Assembly: GCF_034479635.1 (NCBI RefSeq)
Contig: NZ_CP140153.1
Coordinates: 69,501-133,500 of the forward strand
Origin: Guyparkeria halophila
GTDB taxonomy: Bacteria > Pseudomonadota > Gammaproteobacteria > Halothiobacillales > Halothiobacillaceae
Length of the DNA: 64,000 bases
Direction of reading: 5' to 3'
The position numbers and the translations under genes were made by a program. A model generated the notes under the pieces. The model was given only the letters and a program-made list of their open reading frames with translations, was not told where the DNA came from and made no database searches. Below, one piece after another: positions 8,485 through 17,151 of the stretch. Within the stretch, counting starts at the first letter, position 1. The number at the start of each line of letters is the position of its first letter.

Positions 8485-11247
8485 ATGCAACTGCCGGAAG
8501 AACAGGCAAGAGAGAAAATCGACCAACTGCTCACGGAGGCCGGTTGGATCATTCAAGATCGCGATGCCTTTGACCGGAATGCGGCCCTCGGCGTGGCCGT
8601 GCGCGAGTTTTCGCTGCCCGCCGGATTCACCGACTATCTGCTGTTCATCGAGGGCAAGGCGGCCGGGGTGATCGAGGCGAAGAAGGCCGGCATTACCCTC
8701 AGCGCCGTCGCCGAGCAGTCGGCGAAGTACATGACCGCCCTGCCCGAGCACCTGGCCCGCTGGGACGACCTGCTCGTCTACGACTACGAAAGCACCGGCG
8801 AGGAAACCTTCTTTCGCAACCTGCACGACCCCAAGCCACGCTCGCGCCGGCTGTTCGCCTTCCACCGCCCCGAGACCCTGCACGACTGGCTACGCGAACC
8901 CGACACGTTGCGCGAACGGCTGCGAAACATGCCGCCACTGGACTTCCGCGGCCTGCGTGACTGCCAGGTCGAGGCCATCGAGGGGCTGGAACGGTCACTG
9001 GCCGAAGACCGCCCCCGGGCGCTGATCCAGCTCGCCACCGGCGCGGGAAAGACATTCACCGCCTGCTCCTTCTCGTACCGGCTGATCAAGCATGCCGGCG
9101 CGAAGCGCATCCTGTTCCTGGTGGACCGCAACAACCTCGGCGACCAAACCCTCAAGGAGTTCCAGAACTTCCAGCCGGTGGGCACGGCCAACCGCTTCAC
9201 CGACACCTACATCGTTCAGCACCTGCACGGCCATCGCATCGACCCGGACGCCAAGGTGGTCATCACCACCATCCAGCGGCTCTACTCCATGCTGCGCGGC
9301 CGGGAACTGGACGAGGAAACCGAGGAAATCTCCGCCTTCGAGCAATGGTCCGATAACGGGCACGACCCGCTACCGGTGGCCTACAACCCCGACATCCCGA
9401 TCGAGACCTTCGACTTCATCGTCACCGACGAATGTCACCGCTCGATCTACGGCCTCTGGCGCCAGGTGCTGGAATACTTCGACGCCCATCTCATCGGCCT
9501 GACCGCCACGCCGTCGAAGCACACCCTCGGTTTTTTCAACCAGAACCTGGTGGCCGAATACCCCTACGAGCGCTCGGTCGCCGACGGCGTCAACGTCGGC
9601 TACGAGGTCTACCGTATCCGCACCCGCGTCACCGAACAGGGCGGCAAGATGGAAACGGGCGATGCCGGCTTCCAGGTGCCGGTGCGTGACCGGCGCACCC
9701 GCCAGCTGCGCTACGAGACCCTCGACGCCGACCTGGAATACACCGCGCGAGAGTTGGACCGTTCCGTCGTCAACCCCAACCAGATCCGCACCGTCCTTCG
9801 CACCTACCGCGAGCGCGTCTTCACCGAGCTGTTCCCCGACCGCACGGGCGAGTGGCTGCCCAAGACCCTGATCTTCGCCAAGGACGACAACCACGCCGAG
9901 GAGATCGTCCACGCCGTGCGCGAGGTCTTCGGCGAGGGCAACGACTTCGCCAAGAAGATCACCTACCGCAACACCGGCGAGGATCCCAAGGCACTGATCA
10001 AGGCCTTCCGCGTCGATCCCTTCCCGCGCATCGCCGTTACCGTCGACATGGTCGCCACCGGTACCGACATCAAGCCGGTCGAGGTGCTGTTCTTCATGCG
10101 CGACGTCAAGTCCGAGGGCTACTACGAGCAGATGAAAGGCCGCGGCGTGCGCACGATTCCCGAGGCCGACCTGCGGGCCGTCACCCCGGATGCCAAGACC
10201 AAGACCCGCTTTATCCTGATCGACGCCGTGGGCGTCTCCGAGACCAAGAAGAACGCCAGCCAGCCACTGGAACGCAAGCACGGCATCAGCTTCGACAAGC
10301 TGCTCGAGCAGATCGCCATGGGCCGTCGCGACGAGGACGCCCTGTCCTCGCTCGCCGGCCGGCTGGCCGCCCTCGATCGCAAGCTTTCCGACGACGATCG
10401 CTCCCGCGTGGCCGAGACCACCGGCGGCCAGACCCCGCGCGATCTGGCCAACACGCTACTCGATGCCATCGAACCCGACCGCCAGCAGGCCGCCATCACC
10501 GAACGCGTCGGCCCCGCGCCCACCCCGGAACAGGAACAACAAGTCATCGACGGGCTGATGGACGAGGCCTGCCGCCCCTTCGACAAGCCCGACGTGCGCC
10601 AGCGGCTCAAGGACATCAAGCAGAAAAGCGAGATCGTCATCGACGAACTCACCCCCGACGAGATCACCGGCGCGGGCTTCGACGAACAAAAGGCGCGCGA
10701 GACCATCACCAGTTTCAAGCAGTTCATCGACGACAACCGCGACGAACTCACCGCCCTGCAGATCCTCTACAACCAACCGCTCGGCCACCAGCACCTCACC
10801 TATGCCACCATCCGCGAGCTGGTGAACGCCATGACAGAGCGCCCGCCGCACCTGGCGGTCGCCAATGTCTGGCAGGCCTACAAGCGGCTCGAGGCCGCCC
10901 GAGTGCGCGGCGCGCCGGTGGACGAACAGCTGACCGAAGTCGTCAGCCTGGTGCGCTTCGCGCTGGGCCAGACCGACAGCCTGGAACCCTTCAGCACCGC
11001 GGTGGAACGCCGCTTCAACCTCTGGCTGGGCCGGGAGAAGAAGGCTGGCCGCGACTACGGCCCCGAGCAGATCGAATGGCTGCGCGCCATTGCCGCCTAC
11101 CTGACCGCCAATGCCGAGATAACCCCGCGCGATTTCATGGAAGCACCCGCATTGACCGACAAGGGCGGTATCCTGCGCGCCCGCAAGGTACTGGGCGACG
11201 GGCTGAACGAGATGCTGGATGAGCTGCAAGAGGCGTTGGTGGCGTGA
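8485..11247 (+). CDS. hsdR: Type I restriction enzyme, R (translocase/nuclease) subunit
   Basis: With the start at the ATG at 8485 the product is 920 residues. The N-terminal nuclease domain shows the PD-(D/E)XK pattern in TDYLLFIEGK...GVIEAKK (about residues 48-68). A superfamily 2 motor follows, with Walker A LATGAGKT (about 180), the DECHRS box (about 315), TATPSK and the motif VDMVATGTDIKPVE. The C-terminal part resembles the EcoEI R domain that docks on the methylase. The frame is open to 8200, but the extra 95 codons have no family similarity. The stop overlaps the GTG start of hsdS (GTGA at 11244-11247). R translocates DNA and cuts unmodified targets once recruited by M2S. Confidence 0.93.
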   Translation: MQLPEEQAREKIDQLLTEAGWIIQDRDAFDRNAALGVAVREFSLPAGFTDYLLFIEGKAAGVIEAKKAGITLSAVAEQSAKYMTALPEHLARWDDLLVYDYESTGEETFFRNLHDPKPRSRRLFAFHRPETLHDWLREPDTLRERLRNMPPLDFRGLRDCQVEAIEGLERSLAEDRPRALIQLATGAGKTFTACSFSYRLIKHAGAKRILFLVDRNNLGDQTLKEFQNFQPVGTANRFTDTYIVQHLHGHRIDPDAKVVITTIQRLYSMLRGRELDEETEEISAFEQWSDNGHDPLPVAYNPDIPIETFDFIVTDECHRSIYGLWRQVLEYFDAHLIGLTATPSKHTLGFFNQNLVAEYPYERSVADGVNVGYEVYRIRTRVTEQGGKMETGDAGFQVPVRDRRTRQLRYETLDADLEYTARELDRSVVNPNQIRTVLRTYRERVFTELFPDRTGEWLPKTLIFAKDDNHAEEIVHAVREVFGEGNDFAKKITYRNTGEDPKALIKAFRVDPFPRIAVTVDMVATGTDIKPVEVLFFMRDVKSEGYYEQMKGRGVRTIPEADLRAVTPDAKTKTRFILIDAVGVSETKKNASQPLERKHGISFDKLLEQIAMGRRDEDALSSLAGRLAALDRKLSDDDRSRVAETTGGQTPRDLANTLLDAIEPDRQQAAITERVGPAPTPEQEQQVIDGLMDEACRPFDKPDVRQRLKDIKQKSEIVIDELTPDEITGAGFDEQKARETITSFKQFIDDNRDELTALQILYNQPLGHQHLTYATIRELVNAMTERPPHLAVANVWQAYKRLEAARVRGAPVDEQLTEVVSLVRFALGQTDSLEPFSTAVERRFNLWLGREKKAGRDYGPEQIEWLRAIAAYLTANAEITPRDFMEAPALTDKGGILRARKVLGDGLNEMLDELQEALVA

Positions 11248-12734
11248 CAAATAATCAATCCGTCCTACCTCTCAATTGGAGCGAGGCCAGCTTGGGGGAA
11301 TTAGGCACTTGGTCCGGGGGCGGGACTCCATCCAAGGCGAACAAGTCCTTCTGGACGCATGGCACTATCCCTTGGGTTTCACCGAAAGACATGAAGTTTG
11401 GCCGCGTCCGCGGAGCCGCGGACTCAGTCACGGAAGACGCCATCGACCAGTCTTCCGCAAAGCTGATTCCTTCCAATTCAATCCTGATGGTTACAAGATC
11501 CGGCATATTGGCGCACACCTTCCCTGTGGCGGTTACCGAGTGCGCCGTGGCCGTCAATCAGGACCTAAAAACGCTCACGACTTTTGATGAAATAAATCCG
11601 GACTTTTTGACTTGGTATCTGCGCGCGCAGAACTACCGCATTCTCAAGGATTGCGCCAAGCACGGCACTACGGTAGCGAGTATCGATACTGACCGACTCA
11701 AAAAAGTTTCGGTTCCGGTAGCCCCTCTCAACGAACAACGCCGCATTGTCGAAAAGATCGAGACCCTGTTCGCCCGGCTGGACCAGGGCGAGGCGGCGCT
11801 GCGCGAGGTGCAGGCGCTGCTGGCACGCTATCGCCAGTCCGTACTGAAGGCCGCCGTCACCGGCGAACTGACCGCCGACTGGCGCGCCGAGAACGCCCAC
11901 CGCCTCGAACACGGCCGCGACCTGCTGGAGCGCATCCTGCAGACCCGCCGCGAGAACTGGCAGGGCCGCGGTACATACAAGGAACCCGACACGCCCGACA
12001 CCACCGACCTACCCGAACTACCTGAGGGGTGGGTATGGACATCGCTAGATGCGCTTTTGACTCATCTGACCAGTGGCTCGCGAGGCTGGAAAAAGTATTA
12101 CGGCCGAGGCGAAGGTGTCTTCATCATGGCTCAGAATGTGCGCCCGATGAGATTTGATCTTTCCGAGAAGTTTCGAGTTGACCCTCCTGCCGATAGCCCT
12201 GATGCAATTCGGAGCGAAACCCGAAAAGATGACATTCTCATCACGATCGTCGGCGCGAACACCGGAGACGTATGTCGTTTCCCTAGCGATGAAAGGCGTC
12301 ATTACGTATGCCAGAGCGTTGCCTTACTCCGTCCTGCCGAGAGAACACTGAGTCGCTTCCTGGAAATGTTTCTTGCCAGCAAGGGGGCTGGGCGCGACCA
12401 ACTGGAAAAATTCATTTATGGAGCAGGCCGCCCTCACCTGAGCTTTGAGCAATTACGGTCGGTGGCAATCCCCCTACCGCCGCTCGAAGAACAGGCGGAA
12501 ATGATGACGCGAGTCAATGAGAAGCTCAGCGAAATCCAGCAAGTCGAGGATGCGCGCCAAACCGAACTCACCCGCTCCGCCGCCCTGCAGCAGTCCATTC
12601 TCAAGGACGCCTTTGCCGGCCGGCTGGTGCCGCAGGACCCCGACGACGATCCCGCAGCCGAATTGCTCGTCCGCATCCGCGCCGCCCGCGAGGCCGCCCC
12701 AACGAAACCCAGCCGCAGGAAGACCCGCGCATGA
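11244..12734 (+). CDS. hsdS: Type I restriction enzyme, S (DNA specificity) subunit
   Basis: The 496-residue product starts at a GTG overlapping the hsdR stop. The architecture is TRD1 (about 1-165), a central conserved helical spacer (about 165-265, with APLNEQRRIVEKIETLFARL), TRD2 (about 265-415) and a second conserved spacer (LPPLEEQAEMMTRVNEKLSE, then QQSILKDAFAGRLVPQDP). The duplicated half-subunit layout gives a bipartite recognition site. Base composition changes inside the gene: both TRD segments are clearly AT-richer than the two conserved segments, pointing to horizontal replacement of the recognition domains. The stop overlaps the next gene (ATGA at 12731-12734). Confidence 0.93.
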   Translation: MTNNQSVLPLNWSEASLGELGTWSGGGTPSKANKSFWTHGTIPWVSPKDMKFGRVRGAADSVTEDAIDQSSAKLIPSNSILMVTRSGILAHTFPVAVTECAVAVNQDLKTLTTFDEINPDFLTWYLRAQNYRILKDCAKHGTTVASIDTDRLKKVSVPVAPLNEQRRIVEKIETLFARLDQGEAALREVQALLARYRQSVLKAAVTGELTADWRAENAHRLEHGRDLLERILQTRRENWQGRGTYKEPDTPDTTDLPELPEGWVWTSLDALLTHLTSGSRGWKKYYGRGEGVFIMAQNVRPMRFDLSEKFRVDPPADSPDAIRSETRKDDILITIVGANTGDVCRFPSDERRHYVCQSVALLRPAERTLSRFLEMFLASKGAGRDQLEKFIYGAGRPHLSFEQLRSVAIPLPPLEEQAEMMTRVNEKLSEIQQVEDARQTELTRSAALQQSILKDAFAGRLVPQDPDDDPAAELLVRIRAAREAAPTKPSRRKTRA

Positions 12735-13642
12735 GTGATCTCAAGCTGTTCCAGTCCGCCGGCAAGACGCTGACCGAGCTGGGCAACACCCCCACGCCGC
12801 TGGAGCGCGGCCTGCAGACGCAGTTCGAGCAGAACCTCGAGACCCTGCTGGGCGTGCGCTTCCTGGCCTCCGAGTACGCCACCACCCACGGCGGGCGCAT
12901 GGACACGCTGGGGCTGGACGAGAACGGCTCGCCGGTGATCATCGAGTACAAGCGCGACCGCTCCGAGAACGTGATCAACCAGGGCCTGTTCTACCTGGAC
13001 TGGCTGATGGACCATCGCGGCGACTTCGAGCTGCTGGTGCGGGACCGCTACGGCAAGGAGGTCGCCGACCAGGTGGAATGGAACGCGCCGCGCCTGATCT
13101 GCATTGCCGCGGATTTCACCAAGTACGACATCCACGCCGTCAAGCAGATGGGCCGGAACATCGAGCTGATCCGCTACCGCCGCTTTGCTGGCGACCTGCT
13201 GTTGCTGGAGCTGCTGACGGCGGTCTCGGCCGGCACGTCATCCGGCGTGACGGTTGACGCTGCCGGCAACAGCAAGCCGCACAAGTACAAGACCGTCTCG
13301 GAGATGATCGCCGGCGCGGACGGCGAACTGGCCAATCTCTATGCCGACGTGGAGCACTTCCTGATGGGGCTGGGGGACGATGTCACCCAGAAGACCCTGC
13401 GCTTCTACGTGGCCTTCCGCCGGATCAAGAACTTCGCCTGCGTGGAGGTCAAGACCACGCTCAACCTGGTGCGGCTGTACCTGAAGCTCGACCCCGACAC
13501 GGTGGAGCTGGAAGACGGCTTTACCCGCGACGTGCGCCACGTCGGCCATTACGGCACCGGCGACCTGGAAGTGAGCCTGACATCCCACGACGACCTCGAG
13601 CGCGCGAAAGCACTGATCGAACAATCCTACGAGGCCTCCTGA
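12731..13642 (+). CDS. PD-(D/E)XK-like nuclease with C-terminal DUF5655, embedded in the hsd operon
   Basis: The 303-residue protein carries a nuclease-type core in its first half, GRMDTLGLDENGSPVIIEYK (about residues 56-75). Here the Asp of GRMDTL and the E-x-K of IIEYK match the PD-(D/E)XK catalytic pattern of the NucS/EndoMS-like DUF91 group. The second half (about 205-300, including RFYVAFRRIKNFACVEV) looks like DUF5655. It is wedged between hsdS and hsdM with ATGA and TGATG overlaps, so it must be translated with the type I complex. A role as accessory effector or DNA-end nuclease is inferred. The family also occurs away from restriction genes, so the association may be a modular accessory. 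Confidence 0.75.
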   Translation: MSDLKLFQSAGKTLTELGNTPTPLERGLQTQFEQNLETLLGVRFLASEYATTHGGRMDTLGLDENGSPVIIEYKRDRSENVINQGLFYLDWLMDHRGDFELLVRDRYGKEVADQVEWNAPRLICIAADFTKYDIHAVKQMGRNIELIRYRRFAGDLLLLELLTAVSAGTSSGVTVDAAGNSKPHKYKTVSEMIAGADGELANLYADVEHFLMGLGDDVTQKTLRFYVAFRRIKNFACVEVKTTLNLVRLYLKLDPDTVELEDGFTRDVRHVGHYGTGDLEVSLTSHDDLERAKALIEQSYEAS

Positions 13643-15084
13643 TGAGCAACGAGCAACTGGTCTCCAAGGTCTGGAACTATGCCCATGTCCTGCGCGACCA
13701 GGGCATTTCCTACGGCGACTACATCGAGCAGATCACCTATCTGCTGTTCCTGAAGATGGACCAGGAGCGCGAGGAGTTTCTGGGCGAGGGCTCGGCCATC
13801 CCGCCGGAGTGGAACTGGACGAAACTGGCCAGCAAGGAGGGCGATGAGCTGGAACTGCAATATCGCCATACGCTGGAGGCGCTGGCCAGCGAACCGGGGC
13901 TAATCGGCACCATCTTCCGCAAGTCGCAGAACAAGCTCTCCGATCCGGCCAAGCTCAAGCGCGTGGTCGGCCTGATCGACAAGGAGGGCCCGTGGATCGG
14001 TCTGCAGGTGGACGTGAAGGGCGAGATCTACGAGGGATTGCTGGAGCGCAACGCCTCGGAGGTGAAATCCGGCGCCGGGCAGTACTTCACCCCGCGGCCG
14101 GTGATCGAGGCCATTGTCCGCTGTGTCGAGCCGAAGATCGGCGAGACCGTCTGCGACCCGGCCTGCGGCACCGGTGGGTTTCTGCTGACCGCCTTCGAAC
14201 ACATGAAAACGCAGAGCCAGGACCGCGAAAAGCTGCGCGATCTGCGTCACTCGGCATTCACCGGCGTGGACATCGTCGACGAGGTGGTGCGCTTGTGTGC
14301 CATGAACCTCTACCTGCACGGCATCGGCAACGGCGGCAGCCCGGTGCTCCAGCGCGATGCGCTCGCCGGGGACAACGGCGAGCGCTTCGACGTGGTGCTG
14401 ACCAACCCGCCCTTCGGCAAGAAATCCAGCTACAAGGTGGTGGGCGAAGACGGCTCGGTCAGCACGGAGCGGGAGAATTACGAGCGCGAGGATTTCAAGT
14501 TCACCACCTCGAACAAGCAGTTCAACTTCCTGCAGCACATCATGACCATCCTCGACACCCAGGGCCGATCCGGCGTGGTGCTGCCGGACAATGTCCTGTT
14601 CGAGGCCGGCCGCGCAGGCGAGGGCATCCGCAAGCGGCTGCTGGAAGGCTTCAACTTCCACACCCTGCTGCGCCTGCCTACCGGCATCTGGTATAGCCCC
14701 GGCGTGAAGGCGAACGTGCTGTTCTTCGACAAGCGCCCCGCCTCACGCGAGGTGCAGACCAAGGAGCTGTGGGTCTACGACTACCGCACCAACGTCCACA
14801 AGACGCTCAAGACCAAGAAGCTGACCGACAGCGACCTGGACGACTTCGTCCGCTGCTACCACGAGCGCAAGGAAACCGAACGCTTCCGCCGCTTCACCTA
14901 CGAAGAACTGGCCCAGCGCGACAAGCTCAACCTCGACATCTTCTGGCTCAAGGACGACAGCCTGGAAGACATCGACAGCCTCCCCGCCCCCGACGTACTG
15001 GCCACGGAAATCGTCGAGAACCTGGAAGCCGCGCTGGAACAGTTCCGCAGCGTCAGCGCCGAGCTGGCAGAGGATCCGGGTTGA
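13642..15084 (+). CDS. hsdM: Type I restriction enzyme, M (adenine-N6 methyltransferase) subunit
   Basis: The 480-residue product has an N-terminal helical HsdM_N region (about 1-130), an S-adenosylmethionine motif I (VCDPACGTGGFLL, about 171) and the catalytic motif NPPFG (about residue 255) of N6-adenine methylases. GAGQYFTPRPV just before motif I is characteristic of the family. Together with HsdS it forms the M2S methylase that protects host DNA and serves as the core of the restriction complex. Its ATG overlaps the stop of the upstream nuclease gene (TGATG at 13640-13644). It is the last gene of the coupled operon, in the unusual order R-S-nuclease-M. Confidence 0.95.
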   Translation: MSNEQLVSKVWNYAHVLRDQGISYGDYIEQITYLLFLKMDQEREEFLGEGSAIPPEWNWTKLASKEGDELELQYRHTLEALASEPGLIGTIFRKSQNKLSDPAKLKRVVGLIDKEGPWIGLQVDVKGEIYEGLLERNASEVKSGAGQYFTPRPVIEAIVRCVEPKIGETVCDPACGTGGFLLTAFEHMKTQSQDREKLRDLRHSAFTGVDIVDEVVRLCAMNLYLHGIGNGGSPVLQRDALAGDNGERFDVVLTNPPFGKKSSYKVVGEDGSVSTERENYEREDFKFTTSNKQFNFLQHIMTILDTQGRSGVVLPDNVLFEAGRAGEGIRKRLLEGFNFHTLLRLPTGIWYSPGVKANVLFFDKRPASREVQTKELWVYDYRTNVHKTLKTKKLTDSDLDDFVRCYHERKETERFRRFTYEELAQRDKLNLDIFWLKDDSLEDIDSLPAPDVLATEIVENLEAALEQFRSVSAELAEDPG

Positions 15085-15284
15085 CCCCAGCTCTCGCATG
15101 ACTCGCTATCGAGGAACCAGGGCAGGCCGCGATGCAATTCAGGCGCGCATCAACCTAAGCGCATGCCTGGAGCCGGGGAAAACAAGGGAGAAAAACCGGG
15201 GCCATATTCCATAATTTGAAAACATACCACCCCAGGCGCTTCCATATTTCTCTTTTGTGCTATAGAAGAGCGTGTTAAGGCAAC

Positions 15285-16484
15285 ATGATTCAGGCTCCAC
15301 CAAAAATGACACGCTGTGGCATCTATCGACAGACCCCGACCGGCTACCGTGCGTTCTTCCCGGCGACACTGCCGCCCACTCCTCCAGTGAAGCTCGAAGG
15401 GGAGTTGGCGATGCTGCTCTCCGACGCAGACCGCGCTCTGGGCGCAATCAACACCATTGCAAGCGTCCTGCCGAATCCCGATCTTTTCGTCGCGATGTTC
15501 ATCCAAAAGGAGGCCCTACTCTCCTCTCAGATCGAGGGAACCCAATCCTCCCTCACCGACGTACTCGGGGCCGACGAGGAACACATACCCACGGCTGACG
15601 TGGGCGAGGTGGTCAATTACGTCAAGGCGATGCGCTATGGCCTGCGCCGACTGATTGACGACGAGTTCCCCATGTCCCTGCGATTGCTCCGGGAAATCCA
15701 CGGTGTGCTCATGCAGCAAGTACGCGGTGGCAAGCCAGCGCTGACACCGGGGGAGTTCCGCACCGGACAGAATTGGATCGGCGGCACCAACCTCCGAACG
15801 GCACGATTCATTCCACCGCCACCAGACTCCATGAAGGATGCACTCGACAACCTAGAGAAATACCTCTACGTCGAAGACGATTGCCCCGTCCTGCTGCAGT
15901 GCGCCTTGATTCACTATCAGTTCGAAACCATCCACCCCTTCAACGACGGCAATGGCCGTCTCGGACGCCTGCTGATTACCTTCTTTCTTGTCTGGCGCGG
16001 AGTGCTGGACGAGCCCATGTTGTACCTCTCCGCCTACCTAAAGACCCATCAGCAGGAGTATTACGACCGTCTAATGCAGGTCCGTAATAGCGGCAACTTC
16101 GAGGCCTGGGTCGCCTTCTTCCTCGAAGGGGTGGTGACGGTTTCCGAACAGGTGGTGAGCACCACCAAACGCCTTCAACAGCTGGAGCATAACGACATCG
16201 ACCGCCTCATCGCCGCGAACGCCGGGCAGGAGGGCTTTAGGTTGCTACGACATCTCATGCAGCAACCCGTCGTAATGGTGAAGGACGTGCAACGCATCCT
16301 CGGCGTCAGTTACGGCAAGGCCAATACCCTGATAGCCACCTTCGCCGAGGCCGGCTTACTTCAGCAAACAAGCCAAGGCCGGCGTAACCGCCGCTTCGCC
16401 TACAAACGCTACATCGATATCCTGGCCGAAGGCACCGAAATGCCCACGGGCGAAAACGGAGGTCAGCCCGAGACCGCCCCATGA
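15285..16484 (+). CDS. Fic-domain protein (probable AMP transferase) with N-terminal inhibitory helix and C-terminal winged helix
   Basis: The 399-residue protein has the full Fic motif HPFNDGNGRLGR (about residue 220). An inhibitory (S/T)xxxE(G/N) motif lies upstream in LLSSQIEGTQ (about 79-88), making it a class II Fic enzyme held off by its own helix. The C-terminal quarter (about 310-375) reads as a winged helix-turn-helix. Fic enzymes usually transfer AMP from ATP to a hydroxyl side chain of a target protein. It follows hsdM by 200 bases, so it may have its own promoter, but the position suggests it belongs to the same defence block. The target is unknown. Confidence 0.9.
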   Translation: MIQAPPKMTRCGIYRQTPTGYRAFFPATLPPTPPVKLEGELAMLLSDADRALGAINTIASVLPNPDLFVAMFIQKEALLSSQIEGTQSSLTDVLGADEEHIPTADVGEVVNYVKAMRYGLRRLIDDEFPMSLRLLREIHGVLMQQVRGGKPALTPGEFRTGQNWIGGTNLRTARFIPPPPDSMKDALDNLEKYLYVEDDCPVLLQCALIHYQFETIHPFNDGNGRLGRLLITFFLVWRGVLDEPMLYLSAYLKTHQQEYYDRLMQVRNSGNFEAWVAFFLEGVVTVSEQVVSTTKRLQQLEHNDIDRLIAANAGQEGFRLLRHLMQQPVVMVKDVQRILGVSYGKANTLIATFAEAGLLQQTSQGRRNRRFAYKRYIDILAEGTEMPTGENGGQPETAP

Positions 16485-16514
16485 ACAAGCGCAAACAAAC
16501 GCGGCTCTGTTCCC

Positions 16515-16964
16515 TCAATCCTGATTCGTCACTCCCGCACCACCAAACATCTCCTCAACCAACGGCTCAATCTTGCTCCGCGTCGACCCAAACTTGTCCA
16601 TGCGCCCACCACCATTCCGAGCATCGTAGGTCGCACGCCCTTCAAGCCCATCCTGCCCAAACACCTTGAGATCGGCATAGGACAGGTACATCGCCATGTC
16701 CCAGCGCCAATTGGCGGTGTATTCGAGGAAGTGGGAGCAGCCGACCGGGCGCTCGCCGCGATACACCTCGGTGTACAGGCCCTGCTCCTCGATCAGTTCG
16801 CAGACGGCCGGTTCGAAGCCGTCCATCAGCACGTCGGGATTGTGTTCGACGCAGATGCGCTCGATGTCGTTGTCGGCGACGGGCTCGACGGTCTGGGTAA
16901 TGGAGCAGCCGCTCAGTCCGAGCAGCAGGCCGAGGCCGGCAACGAGTTTCGCTTGCGGTGACAT
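16515..16964 (-). CDS. Small lipoprotein of unknown function (Sbal_3080-like)
   Basis: The 149-residue protein has a signal peptide ending in a lipobox (LSGC, about residues 17-20), so it is probably lipid-anchored. The mature part contains conserved-looking cysteines in IERICVEHN, AVCELIEE and VGCSHFLEY and an aromatic-rich segment NWRWDMAMYLSYADL. This pattern recalls small gammaproteobacterial lipoproteins named after Sbal_3080; I am matching from memory. A strong ribosome site (GGAGGTGTC) directly precedes the ATG. It lies tail-to-tail with fic and downstream of the doe terminator, so it is its own unit. No function can be assigned. Confidence 0.65.
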   Translation of the reverse strand: MSPQAKLVAGLGLLLGLSGCSITQTVEPVADNDIERICVEHNPDVLMDGFEPAVCELIEEQGLYTEVYRGERPVGCSHFLEYTANWRWDMAMYLSYADLKVFGQDGLEGRATYDARNGGGRMDKFGSTRSKIEPLVEEMFGGAGVTNQD

Positions 16965-17066
16965 GACACCTCCTTGGTCAGTGGTTGTTCCCTGTGGGGC
17001 ATTGCACCCCGAATGCGCATGATCGCATGGTTGAAAGGCCGGGTGCGCACCCGGCTCGGTTGGTCA

Positions 17067-17120
17067 CAAAAACAAAAGGCCAGCGCCCCGGCGGGGTCAC
17101 CCCCACTCGGCACGCTGGCC
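17067..17120 (-). terminator. Terminator of the ectoine-degradation operon
   Basis: On the minus strand, GGCCAGCG (complement of 17113-17120) pairs with CGCTGGCC (complement of 17078-17085) around a loop holding an inner GC hairpin. It is followed by TTTTGTTTTTG. It sits 30 bases past the stop of the aldehyde dehydrogenase gene. Confidence 0.75.
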
Positions 17121-17151
17121 TCTCTTCAAGCTTCCAGCTGTCCGCTTCAGG

